Part shown: one piece after another, positions 4,891 through 12,707 of the stretch
How the letters are laid out: each line of letters starts with the position of its first letter
How positions within the stretch are numbered: position 1 is the first letter of the stretch
Source of the DNA: a bacterium
GTDB lineage: Bacteria > Bacteroidota > Bacteroidia > Bacteroidales > Muribaculaceae
Assembly: GCA_004559845.1 (NCBI GenBank)
Contig: SFWW01000041.1
Coordinates: 1 to 17,938 of the forward strand
Direction: 5' to 3'
Length of the DNA stretch: 17,938 bases
Notes under the pieces: model-generated
What the model was told of the DNA's origin: nothing
What the model saw: only the letters and a program-made list of their open reading frames with translations
The model's database searches: none
Made by a program: the position numbers and the translations under genes

Positions 4891-7293
4891 TTAAAACGTC
4901 ATCGAGATGCGTGCCGAGATTTGGCGGCGAGTGAGATAGTTGGGCACGGCATATTGCACATTGTGGATGTCGGTAATCCAGTAGTAGCTGCTCACATTAG
5001 AGATGTCGAGCATATTGAACACATCCACCCCGATCCAAATGCTTTTGAATTTGCTCAGCAATCCCGAAGAGGGGCGGTGTTCGCGGCCCACGAGTTCGTA
5101 GCTCATACCCACGTCCACTCGCTTGTAGGCAGGCTGTCGGAAGTAGCCTTCGGAGCGCGTGTGATTGGGTGCAGAGGTAGGAAGTCCGCCACTGAGCACC
5201 CCTTTGAGGCTGAATTTCAGGCGCGGGATTTTGGGGAAATAGTCGGTAAAGAATAGGGCAAAACTATAGGCTTGGTCGGTGGGCAAGGGCACATTGATGC
5301 CGCGTTGCTTTTCGTTGGTTTTCATCAGCGAGAAGCTAATCCACGAGTCGGTGCCCTCCACAAATTGTCCGAAGAGTTTCATATCGATGCCGGCAATGTA
5401 GCCTTTGCCATCGTTGTTGCCGGCATACACCACTTTCAGGTTGTCGACCTCATAGGAATTGAGGTGAGCGAGATTTTTATAATAGATTTCGGTGGTGAAT
5501 TTAAATGGCCGATTCATCGCTCGGAACGTGTAGTCGCCGCCCATAATCAGCTGTGTGCTTCGTTGCGACTTAATGTTGTGGTTCAGTGCGATGTAGGTAT
5601 TTCCCACCGAGTCGATTTTCTGAATACGGTATTCCTTATAGAAAGGCGCTTGATAGTAGATACCTCCTGCGAGGCGTAGGGTGAGGCGCGAATTGCGAGC
5701 CGGCACATATCCAATGCTGAAACGCGGGGAGAACAGCGTTTCTTTATTGAAGTCCCAATACGATACCCTGATGCCCGCGTTCACCGAGAGTACACCTGCC
5801 CCCATGTAGAGCTTGTAGGTGTCTTGCACGTAGCCGGCGAATCGCGACGTTTTGATATCATTTTTTGAAGCCATGCTATAAATCACATTCACTTCCTCAG
5901 GGATGTGTGGAAGCGAATATCCGGCTGAATCGCGCCATTGCCATTCTCGGCTACGCTCATAGATATCGTCGCGGCGAATGTTGAAACCATAGCTGAAATT
6001 GTTGTGGCTAATGGCAGTGTTGCCCTTCACGCCCAGTTCCCACACATTGATACGCAATCGATTGCGAGCGTGTTCGTGGTATTTACCCACGCCCAGTTCG
6101 CCTCGATTACCTTCAGCATCTCCACCGGCTTGGTCGAGCCAGTATTCGCCATGAATATCGTATGCCACCAGTTCGTCGGTTTGGTAAGCCGATGCAATGA
6201 GCGAGAAATCGTTGCCCTTATTGGGCTTATAATTAAGTGTGGCAGCGCCGAAAAAGGTTTGGAATTTATCGTGCTCCTGACCGTCGAAATACACCAAAAA
6301 AGTTTTGGCATCGGTCGACGTGCCGAAGCTCGTTTCTCGGTTTTTTGGCACGAATTTGTAGTCGTTGAGTGCGATGTTGCCCAAGAAAGAAATTTTGAAT
6401 TTGGCTGACGGCTTTAGCACGATGTGGGTTTGATAATCAAAGTATTGCGGATCGTATTCACCTTTGGTGTCGGTGCTGCCAAGAAGCGAAGAATTGCGCT
6501 TGTAGCGCACGCCGTGAAGCATGGAAAAGTGCTTCGTGGAAGTGCCAAGCGCCAAGCTACCGCCCTGCATGCTTGCCGAGATGGCACCCTCAAATGCTTC
6601 CGGCTCTTTGTAGGTGATATCGAGCACCGACGACATTTTGTCGCTGTATTCGGCATTGAATCCACCGGTGGAGAACGCCACCGAGCGCACCATATCGGGA
6701 TTGATAACGCTCAATCCTTCTTGCTGTCCGGAGCTGATTAATTGAGGGCGATGCACCTCAATGCCATTGATGTACACACTATTTTCGTCGTAGCTACCGC
6801 CGCGCACCATGTATTGCGAACTCATTTCATTCTTTGAACTCACACCGGCTTGTGTGGCAATGATGGCTTCCACACTATTGCCCGAAGCAGAAGGCGCCAT
6901 GTGCATCGACTCAATGTCGACACTTTGCAGCGTGTTGGTCTGCTTTTTAAATTCCGTGATTTGCACACCCTCCAGTTCAATGGATGAACTGTAGAGCTTG
7001 GGATTGATGCTCACGGTGCCAGAAGGCTTAAGCAACTGGCGGCGCACGGTGCTGTAGCCCAAGCAGGAGAACACCACCATCACGGTGTCGCGCGTGGGAG
7101 CGCTGATTTCGTAACGGCCCTTGGTGTCGGTGTTCACGCCAATGGCAGTGCCGGCAATTTTCACGGAAGCAAACTCTATGGGTTGTCCCTTTTCATCCAC
7201 CACAATACCGGTGATTTTCACTTGTGCGGTAGCCGAAGCGGCTGTGAGCAAAAGCAGAGCGGCTGTGAGGAGCGAGGTGAGGATATGTTTCAT
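4891..7293 (-). CDS. TonB-dependent outer-membrane receptor with carboxypeptidase-regulatory-like domain
   Basis: An 800-residue outer-membrane transporter. The start at 7293 is chosen because it opens with a clean signal peptide (MKHILTSLLTAALLLLTAASATA|Q). The frame stays open for 108 more codons upstream, but those run through a terminator and into the neighbouring gene. Residues about 26-100 form the CarboxypepD_reg-like beta domain (GIVVDEKGQPIEFASVKI). The plug follows at about 115-228 with YMVRGGSYDENSVYINGIEV and GGFNAEYSDKMSSVLDI. The rest is the 22-strand barrel, ending in an aromatic residue (RISMTF) as outer-membrane proteins do. No SusD-like partner is adjacent, so it is more likely a lone receptor for a metal chelate, cofactor or peptide than a glycan SusCD pair. 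The ligand is unknown. Confidence 0.93.
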   Translation of the reverse strand: MKHILTSLLTAALLLLTAASATAQVKITGIVVDEKGQPIEFASVKIAGTAIGVNTDTKGRYEISAPTRDTVMVVFSCLGYSTVRRQLLKPSGTVSINPKLYSSSIELEGVQITEFKKQTNTLQSVDIESMHMAPSASGNSVEAIIATQAGVSSKNEMSSQYMVRGGSYDENSVYINGIEVHRPQLISSGQQEGLSVINPDMVRSVAFSTGGFNAEYSDKMSSVLDITYKEPEAFEGAISASMQGGSLALGTSTKHFSMLHGVRYKRNSSLLGSTDTKGEYDPQYFDYQTHIVLKPSAKFKISFLGNIALNDYKFVPKNRETSFGTSTDAKTFLVYFDGQEHDKFQTFFGAATLNYKPNKGNDFSLIASAYQTDELVAYDIHGEYWLDQAGGDAEGNRGELGVGKYHEHARNRLRINVWELGVKGNTAISHNNFSYGFNIRRDDIYERSREWQWRDSAGYSLPHIPEEVNVIYSMASKNDIKTSRFAGYVQDTYKLYMGAGVLSVNAGIRVSYWDFNKETLFSPRFSIGYVPARNSRLTLRLAGGIYYQAPFYKEYRIQKIDSVGNTYIALNHNIKSQRSTQLIMGGDYTFRAMNRPFKFTTEIYYKNLAHLNSYEVDNLKVVYAGNNDGKGYIAGIDMKLFGQFVEGTDSWISFSLMKTNEKQRGINVPLPTDQAYSFALFFTDYFPKIPRLKFSLKGVLSGGLPTSAPNHTRSEGYFRQPAYKRVDVGMSYELVGREHRPSSGLLSKFKSIWIGVDVFNMLDISNVSSYYWITDIHNVQYAVPNYLTRRQISARISMTF

Positions 7294-7344
7294 CGTTATG
7301 AAAGTCGTTCGAAAAAAGGGAGCATAAAGTATACCCTCGGCAGC

Positions 7345-7396
7345 AAAAAATAGCCAAGAGCCATTAGCGATGATAGATGATGTGGCTAATGGCTCT
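7345..7396 (-). terminator. Terminator between the SUMF1-fold gene and the TonB receptor gene
   Basis: AGAGCCATTAGC (7357-7368) pairs perfectly over 12 bp with GCTAATGGCTCT (7385-7396) around a 16-base loop. On the minus strand the stem is followed by TTGGCTATTTTTTG. It starts 19 bases after the stop of the SUMF1-fold gene, so that gene should end its transcript here and the receptor needs its own promoter in the 50 bases that remain. None with a full TAnnTTTG match is visible there. Confidence 0.75.
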
Positions 7397-7414
7397 CGGT
7401 GAATGGTGCTCGAA

Positions 7415-9097
7415 TTATTTAGTGATACAGAGGCGTAAGCCCGGTCCGCTTCCGCTTGGGTAGCTATAATTCCGACACGACACGCGACAATCACTTGCCG
7501 AAGAATTACGATAACCGCCTCGATACACGCGGCTTTTTCCACTTTCCGGACCGGTGGGGTTGGTTTGAGCCGAACTGCTGTAACTGCCATACCAGTCACT
7601 ACACCATTCGTCCGCATTGCCGCTCATATCGTAGAGTCCAAGTTCGTTTGGAGCCTTGGAGCCAACGGGGTGATATGCCCCACCGCTGTTTTCATTATAC
7701 CAAGCCACCTCATCGATATTGTCACTACCGCTATAAGCATAGCCATTTGAATTGTTTCCTCCTCGTGCTGCAAATTCCCATTCGGCTTCGGTGGGGAGTC
7801 GAAAGTTTTTGCCGGTGCATTGGTTCAGTTTGGCGATAAAAGTTTGACAATCGTTCCACGACACATTCTCCACCGGTAAGTTATAACCTTTGGAACTGCT
7901 CGGGTTGCTCCCCATCACAGCCTGCCAAAGGGCTTGAGTCACCTCCGTTTGTCCAATCAAATAGGAATCTAATGTGACTTGATGCACAGGTCGCTCGTTG
8001 CTCCATCCTCCGGAAGGACTACCCATAAAGAATGTGCCGCCTTTCACCTCTGCCATAAAAAAGTTCACGCCATTTGCGTTGAAGGTTTGATAGGTGTAAG
8101 GATTGTAGTTGAGGATATAGTTGATAATGTGGGTTACATCGGATAAATTTGCCACCCCATCGCCATTGGCATCGGCTTGCTGTTGGGTAATTACGGCATT
8201 CTCGGAGGGTGAGAGGCACAATCGCAGTCCAAGTATGGAAGTAGAATTTGAAGGTGTACCACCACTCCTACGCGACACGCGGCAGTATTCAGCAAAATTC
8301 CAGTAACTTCCATCGCGCACCACGCGCGCATCGCCTTCTGAGGGTCCGGTAGGATTCCAGTATTCGGATTTGCTGTAGTAGGTGTCGCTAAATATGTCGC
8401 TACACCATTCCGACACATTTCCGCTCATATCGTAGATGCCCAGCTCGTTGGCCTGCTTGGTGCCTACCGGGTGGGGTCCGCCAAAATAGGGGTCATCGTC
8501 GCCCTCAACGCCCTCATCATTATCAGAGTACCAACCCACTTCGGAGAGGGTGTTGCTCCCGCTGAACTTGTAGCCTTGGCTTAGATTTCCGCCACGCGCT
8601 GCAAATTCCCATTGTGCTTCGGTGGGAAGGCTGAATGTTTGGCCGGTGAGCTGATTCAATTTGGCGATAAAGGTTTGGCAATCGTCCCACGACACTTGCT
8701 CCACAGGCAGTTTTTCTCCCTTATGATAGCTGGGGTTGATTCCCATCACCGCTTCCCACAATGCTTGTGTAACTTCTGTTTTGCCAATATAGAAAGAAGA
8801 CAATGTCACCGGATGGGCAGGGTATTCATTGTTTTTGGCATCTCCCACTTGCTCGGAAGTGGCACCCATAGAGAATGAGCCGCCTTCCACAGCAATCATG
8901 TCAAAACTTACCCCATTCACCTTGAAGGTTTTGTTGTCAATTGCCGGGGCACTCGGACTAAGAATGTGGTTAATCACAGTCGTGACATCGGAAAGATTTA
9001 CTTGCCTATCGCCATTGGCATCTTCCTTTTGTTGCTGTGCCATGCTTGCCATCGTCACCAATAATAGCAGCATCAGCGAAATGGTTCTTTTTAGCAT
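7415..9097 (-). CDS. Secreted protein with two tandem [half-dockerin + SUMF1/FGE-fold] units
   Basis: A 560-residue exported protein. The signal peptide is MLKRTISLMLLLLVTMASMA (1-20). The mature part is an internal duplication: half-dockerin 1 (about 25-46, DANGDRQVNLSD), SUMF1-fold domain 1 (about 67-295), half-dockerin 2 (about 308-329, DANGDGVANLSD), SUMF1-fold domain 2 (about 349-558). Each SUMF1 domain shows the family landmarks GGxFxMG, KTEVTQALWxAVMG, PVExVSWDDCQTFIAKLNQ, LPTExxWEFAARGG, LGxYDMSGNxxEWC and a final GLRLC. The enzyme family oxidises sulfatase Cys to formylglycine using a Cys pair. By eye only the second Cys of that pair is kept (C272, C537), with N/F and S/N near the first position, so enzymatic activity is doubtful and a binding role is as likely. 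No sulfatase gene is nearby. Confidence 0.88.
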   Translation of the reverse strand: MLKRTISLMLLLLVTMASMAQQQKEDANGDRQVNLSDVTTVINHILSPSAPAIDNKTFKVNGVSFDMIAVEGGSFSMGATSEQVGDAKNNEYPAHPVTLSSFYIGKTEVTQALWEAVMGINPSYHKGEKLPVEQVSWDDCQTFIAKLNQLTGQTFSLPTEAQWEFAARGGNLSQGYKFSGSNTLSEVGWYSDNDEGVEGDDDPYFGGPHPVGTKQANELGIYDMSGNVSEWCSDIFSDTYYSKSEYWNPTGPSEGDARVVRDGSYWNFAEYCRVSRRSGGTPSNSTSILGLRLCLSPSENAVITQQQADANGDGVANLSDVTHIINYILNYNPYTYQTFNANGVNFFMAEVKGGTFFMGSPSGGWSNERPVHQVTLDSYLIGQTEVTQALWQAVMGSNPSSSKGYNLPVENVSWNDCQTFIAKLNQCTGKNFRLPTEAEWEFAARGGNNSNGYAYSGSDNIDEVAWYNENSGGAYHPVGSKAPNELGLYDMSGNADEWCSDWYGSYSSSAQTNPTGPESGKSRVYRGGYRNSSASDCRVSCRNYSYPSGSGPGLRLCITK

Positions 9098-9140
9098 AAT
9101 GAAGAATTTTGTATTGATTATAAAAAGAGTTTACTGCGTG

Positions 9141-9148
9141 CAAAAGTA
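9141..9148 (-). promoter_or_regulatory. Putative -7 element of the tandem SUMF1-fold gene
   Basis: On the minus strand TACTTTTG, followed by C, matches TAnnTTTG and sits 44 bases upstream of the ATG. No TTG lies at the right distance for a -33 element. Confidence 0.5.
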
Positions 9149-9335
9149 AGTAATAAAAATGGAAATTGAGGCGTTTTTTTCAACTTGATGTTACAATTTG
9201 CACGTTTTGTAACATATTTCCCCCATTTTTATGGAAAAATCGCCCCAATTGTTATATTTAAGGATGTTGAATCTTAGCGATAGGGACAGAAACCAATTAT
9301 GCATTATGAATTGTGAATTGTGTGCAGTATTGGGG

Positions 9336-9367
9336 TTGACTTCACTTTACCTCCCGCCATATCTTTG
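9336..9367 (+). promoter_or_regulatory. Near-consensus Bacteroidetes promoter without an obvious gene
   Basis: TTG at 9336-9338, a 21-base gap, then TATCTTTG (9360-9367) followed by C. Spacing and both elements fit the TTG / TAnnTTTG consensus. The predicted transcript would start near 9374 and run straight into the 9-bp and 6-bp tandem repeats. Two small frames follow (ATG 9383; TTG 9388), but both encode only repeats such as FQV or GVS. Confidence 0.5.
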
Positions 9368-9424
9368 CCCCGGAGTTCTTTGATGTATTGGAGTCAACGA
9401 GACAACAAGTCAACGAGTGCCATG

Positions 9425-9469
9425 GTGTTTCAAGTGTTTCAGGTGTTTCAGGTGTTTCAAGTGTTCACA
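9425..9469 (+). repeat. 9-bp tandem repeat array, unit GTGTTTCAR
   Basis: Four perfect units (GTGTTTCAA, GTGTTTCAG, GTGTTTCAG, GTGTTTCAA) are followed by one degraded unit. Isolated relatives recur at 9514-9522 (GTGTCTCAA) and 9572-9580 (GTGTTTCAG). Confidence 0.85.
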
Positions 9470-9480
9470 AAGGGAAAAGG

Positions 9481-9504
9481 TTTTCGTTTTCGTTTTGGTT
9501 TTCG
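9481..9504 (+). repeat. 6-bp tandem repeat array, unit TTTTCG
   Basis: Four consecutive hexamers, three TTTTCG and one TTTTGG, begin 11 bases after the 9-bp array. Confidence 0.75.
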
Positions 9505-9834
9505 TTCATCGTGGTGTCTCAAGCAATGAGCCCCCCTAACCAAGCGCGAAGCGCGACTAACCTTCAATTTGGTGTTTCAGGTGTAGTCCGGTATGAGACG
9601 TACCTGAAGGGAAGAGAGTGAAGTGTGTGGAACACTTGTAACAGCTTGATGATGACTTGCCACAACCGACCCTCTCCGAGGCTCATAATCTGCTCAAGTC
9701 AGGCTCCAAGCTGCGCTCCGGCTGCGCCTCCGCTTGCATGTTAACCACAATAAGCCGTCTCCGACGGCGCTCGGCGTTTGAAATAACCGGAATATTCGGA
9801 AGGTATGGAGCTCCTGTGAGGGGATTTGAGGGGC

Positions 9835-9854
9835 GGGCGCAACGTATTGCGCCC
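9835..9854. repeat. Perfect 8-bp hairpin
   Basis: GGGCGCAA-CGTA-TTGCGCCC. It is followed on + by AATGAG rather than T's, so it is a structured intergenic repeat and not a terminator. Confidence 0.5.
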
Positions 9855-9892
9855 CAATGAGTCGTTTGTAATTTGTTGTAACATAGTGGTTT

Positions 9893-9918
9893 GTAGCCAT
9901 TACATGCCGGAGGCATGT
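9893..9918 (+). repeat. Dispersed intergenic motif with hairpin, copy 1
   Basis: GTAGCCATTA followed by ACATGCC-GGA-GGCATGT, a 7-bp stem with a 3-base loop. The first 21 bases recur at 17807-17827 with 2 differences. Confidence 0.5.
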
Positions 9919-10037
9919 CCCTACCGGTGGGTGGAATTTTTCCGGGCGCACCATAATGGGGGAAAACGACAAGGGATTAGCGGGGCGGGCGCAAAGTGTT
10001 GTGCCTGCTGCGGTGATTGCGGAAGTGGGGTTGTGCT

Positions 10038-10832
10038 TTAGTAGTTTACTTTTGTTTTGGTGTAGCCGTGCTGGCGTCGGTATTTTCTTACGTCGCGGAA
10101 GAGGTCGGTGGCGTATACAAAATTGTTGAGGTCGTCGTTGTCTTGGTCGTAGATTTCCTCTTTTGTGCCTATCCATCCAATGTGTCCTTTGTTTACGAAG
10201 ATAATGTTTTCGCCGATTCCCATCACGGAGTTCATGTCGTGGGTATTGATGATGGTGGTGATGCCAAATTCATGTGTGATGTCCCAAAGGAGTTGGTCGA
10301 TTACGATGGAGGTTTTTGGGTCCAATCCCGAGTTGGGTTCATCGCAAAACAGGTATTTAGGGTTGAGTGCGATGGCTCGTGCAATGGCGGCTCGCTTTTG
10401 CATACCGCCGGAGAGTTCTGCCGGATATTTATGTTCGCTGCCGGATAGGTTCACGCGGTCGATACAGAATTGTGCTCTTTGGATTTGTTCCTCGTGTGAA
10501 AGGGAGGAAAACATCATGAGCGGAAACATCACGTTTCCCATCACGGTTTCGCTATCGAAGAGGGCAGAGCCTTGGAAAAGCATTCCGATTTCTTTACGGA
10601 TTTCCTTCATCTCTTTGTTGCCCATTTTTGTGATGTCGCGTCCGTCGTAAAGGATTTCGCCCTTTTCGGGTTTGAAGAGTCCCACAAGGTTTTTCACCAA
10701 CACGGTTTTTCCGGAGCCGCTTTGACCGATGATTAGGTTGACCTTGCCATCGTAGAATTTGGCGTTGATGTTGAAGAGCACTTGTCGTGTGCCCCCGTCG
10801 AACGATTTATCAAGATTTTTTACTTCAATCAT
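10038..10832 (-). CDS. mlaF: MlaF-type ABC transporter ATP-binding protein
   Basis: A 264-residue cytoplasmic ATPase of a phospholipid or hydrophobic-compound ABC importer/exporter of the Mla (Ttg2/MCE) class. Walker A is GQSGSGKT (36-43), the Q-loop is in FQGSALFDS (Q87), the ABC signature is LSGGMQKR (140-147), Walker B is YLFCDEP (160-166) with NSGLDP after it, and the H-loop is NTHDM (H198). The SALFDSETVMGNV segment after the Q-loop is typical of the Mla subgroup. It follows the mlaE gene with a 25-base gap and no terminator between, so the two are one transcript. The protein is intact. Confidence 0.9.
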   Translation of the reverse strand: MIEVKNLDKSFDGGTRQVLFNINAKFYDGKVNLIIGQSGSGKTVLVKNLVGLFKPEKGEILYDGRDITKMGNKEMKEIRKEIGMLFQGSALFDSETVMGNVMFPLMMFSSLSHEEQIQRAQFCIDRVNLSGSEHKYPAELSGGMQKRAAIARAIALNPKYLFCDEPNSGLDPKTSIVIDQLLWDITHEFGITTIINTHDMNSVMGIGENIIFVNKGHIGWIGTKEEIYDQDNDDLNNFVYATDLFRDVRKYRRQHGYTKTKVNY

Positions 10833-10857
10833 ATAGTGTTGGGCTTCAAAGGGTTGT

Positions 10858-11604
10858 TTACATTAGGAGGAGTTTGGTGAGAATCACGTCGGAAATGAGA
10901 ATGATGATGTTGCTCATCACCACGGCGTCGGTGCTCGCCTTACCCACTTCCACAGAGCCACCTTTCACCGTGTAGCCATAGTATGCCGAGATGCTGGAGA
11001 TGATGAAACCGAACACGAGCGATTTGATGAGAGCGAACCATACATTGAATTGCACGAAGTCGGTTTGTATGCCATAGATATAGGTGTCGGGGTCGAGGAT
11101 GCCGGTGAAGCACACTGCCCATCCGCCAAAGAGCGCTGTGACCATGGTGATTACCACGAGGAAAGGCATGATGGTGACCAATCCCAGCACTTTAGGCATG
11201 ATGAGATGGTTGGCAGAATTCACCCCCATGATGTCGAGCGCGTCGATTTGCTCCGTTACCCTCATGGTGCCGATTTCGGATGCAATGTTCGACCCGATTT
11301 TTCCGGAAAGAATCAAGCAGAGAATGGAAGAAGAAAATTCCAGCAAAATGATTTCGCGAGTGGAGAATCCCACCGTGTATCGTGGCAGTAGCGGATTTTC
11401 CATATTCAGCTTGATGAGGATAGTGCACAAGCATCCGATGAACAGCGACACGATGAGAATGAGGGGGATAGAGTCGATGCCCAATTTGGATATTTCATTG
11501 AGATAGCGTCGGAAAAATTCTTTCCATTTTTCCGGTTTTCCAAAACTGTTCCACATTAGGGAGCAGTAGTTGCCAAATGCTTCAATACCTTTTATAATAA
11601 ACAT
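10858..11604 (-). CDS. mlaE: MlaE-type ABC transporter permease
   Basis: A 248-residue inner-membrane permease of the MlaE family. An N-terminal amphipathic part (SLMWNSFGKPEKWKEFFRRYLNEI) precedes about five hydrophobic segments. The family core is visible as GSNIASEIGTMRVTEQIDALDIMGVNS (about residues 100-130), the signature that contacts the ATPase and defines the family. The C-terminal GYTVKGGSVEVGKASTDAVVMS matches the usual end. With mlaF it forms the transporter core. An MCE/MlaD substrate-binding protein is expected but is not in this window. A -7 element lies 30 bases upstream. Confidence 0.9.
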   Translation of the reverse strand: MFIIKGIEAFGNYCSLMWNSFGKPEKWKEFFRRYLNEISKLGIDSIPLILIVSLFIGCLCTILIKLNMENPLLPRYTVGFSTREIILLEFSSSILCLILSGKIGSNIASEIGTMRVTEQIDALDIMGVNSANHLIMPKVLGLVTIMPFLVVITMVTALFGGWAVCFTGILDPDTYIYGIQTDFVQFNVWFALIKSLVFGFIISSISAYYGYTVKGGSVEVGKASTDAVVMSNIIILISDVILTKLLLM

Positions 11605-11633
11605 AATGTTATGGTTCGTTGTAAAGCCAAGTG

Positions 11634-11641
11634 CAAAGATA
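11634..11641 (-). promoter_or_regulatory. Putative -7 element of the mlaE-mlaF operon
   Basis: On the minus strand TATCTTTG, followed by C, matches TAnnTTTG and would start transcription about 24 bases ahead of the mlaE ATG. No clear TTG lies at the -33 distance. Confidence 0.5.
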
Positions 11642-11722
11642 GTGTAAGAAAGTGATACGACAGCACATAGAATGTTACTTTGGCGAATTATGGACCAGCA
11701 ATTCTCGCGAGCAAACCAATTT

Positions 11723-12688
11723 TTATTGCGGCGGCTTGAGCCTTCGCACCACTCCGCTCTTATTCACTCCGGGTTTGGGGGTATAGAGTTTTTTGGGCTG
11801 TGTAGCCACTTCGCGTGGTCCACCCGCAATGGGTTTGGAATTGAGATTCCGGGCGATAGGGCTATGCTGCTTAGAGATAAATTTTTGTGCATTGATGTTG
11901 GGGTAGGTGCCGCGGTCGAGGTGCGTACGCAGTAAGGCGATGCTGTCGAGATAGTTCACTGTAGATGCCCCGGTGATATTGTATTTAATATAGCCGTAAA
12001 TGCGGCGCACATTGCGAGTGGAGTCGGTTTGGAGTGCAAGGTTGGTCCATCCTTCCATCGATGCATTTCGGTGAATCAAAGCCACCGAGCCATCTTGATA
12101 TTCCGCTGCCAGCATGAGTGAGAACGTATTGCTAAAGCAAAGCATTTTTAGCGAGAGGGTATACTTGTCGCCTTTCAGGTGCTCGCCATCGGGCTGGCAT
12201 TCAAAGGTGAAATACCCGCATTTGAGTCCCGGGGTGAGCATAAGCGAGCGGGTGTCGGTCCAGATGTCGGCGGTGTCGCCTTTAGAAGCGTACATTTTGC
12301 GCTGATGTCGCTCGCCGGATGCTTGTTTATGGTCTTGCGGGGCTTTAATCATTTCTTTGGTGAGCAGCGCTTTATCGTCTTGAAGGCGCATCACCACCTT
12401 TTTGTGTACGGTGGAATATGCTTTGAAATTGGCGGCATACCACACCATCGACGAATCGTAGTCGGCTTGTGTGATGCCGTGCTTCTGAAATAGCGACTGC
12501 TTAGCCACCCTTTTGAGTGAATCGTTGGGAAACATATCGGGGTTGGCTTCGATGATGGCTTCCAAGCGGTAGAGGTCGTAGAGAAAATCGGCAAAATCGC
12601 TTTCTTTAATCACCCCATTAGGGGCTTTGTCGCACCCGCAAAAGAGGGCGACCAGCAGCGACGAGATGATAAGCAAGCGAATTTTCAC
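11723..12688 (-). CDS. DUF4296 domain lipoprotein
   Basis: A 321-residue predicted lipoprotein. The N-terminus MKIRLLIISSLLVALFCGC-DK is a short signal ending in a Cys at 19, acceptable as a lipobox though with F at the -3 position. Residues about 27-110 match the DUF4296 pattern (DFADFLYDLYRLEAIIEANPD, later HGITQADYDSSMVWY) found across Bacteroidetes beside lspA. The rest is a beta-rich region followed by a basic, proline-rich tail (GVNKSGVVRRLKPPQ). Function is unknown. It starts 19 bases after the lspA stop, so it is co-transcribed with the enzyme that would cleave its own signal peptide. It is likely anchored in a periplasmic-facing or outer membrane. Confidence 0.82.
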   Translation of the reverse strand: MKIRLLIISSLLVALFCGCDKAPNGVIKESDFADFLYDLYRLEAIIEANPDMFPNDSLKRVAKQSLFQKHGITQADYDSSMVWYAANFKAYSTVHKKVVMRLQDDKALLTKEMIKAPQDHKQASGERHQRKMYASKGDTADIWTDTRSLMLTPGLKCGYFTFECQPDGEHLKGDKYTLSLKMLCFSNTFSLMLAAEYQDGSVALIHRNASMEGWTNLALQTDSTRNVRRIYGYIKYNITGASTVNYLDSIALLRTHLDRGTYPNINAQKFISKQHSPIARNLNSKPIAGGPREVATQPKKLYTPKPGVNKSGVVRRLKPPQ

Positions 12689-12707
12689 TTTTATTACTGT
12701 TTAGGAA

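Larger units (their letters stand above)
9149..10037. other. Gene-free spacer of about 890 bases with tandem repeats and hairpins
   Basis: No credible protein is seen. From left to right it holds four degenerate 7-bp units of the TTATGAA type (9297-9324), a + strand promoter (9336-9367), a 9-bp tandem array (9425-9469), a 6-bp tandem array (9481-9504), and compact hairpins at 9754-9768 (GCCGTC/GACGGC), 9835-9854 (GGGCGCAA/TTGCGCCC) and 9902-9918 (ACATGCC/GGCATGT). The open frames here are low-complexity or cross the repeats. Confidence 0.65.

Noticed and set aside
7294..7617. 108-codon N-terminal extension of the TonB receptor frame
   Set aside because: It crosses a strong terminator and overlaps the end of the SUMF1-fold gene; the signal peptide begins at 7293.
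9425..9504. Possible CRISPR-like array
   Set aside because: The units are 9 and 6 bases and directly adjacent, with no spacers and no cas genes.
9320..9621. Two short + strand frames encoding FQV or GVS repeats
   Set aside because: They are translations of the 9-bp array with no domain or signal; possible but unsupported as genes.
9683..10448. Several frames of 70-160 codons across the spacer and the mlaF gene
   Set aside because: They overlap hairpins or lie antisense to mlaF and show no recognisable protein features.
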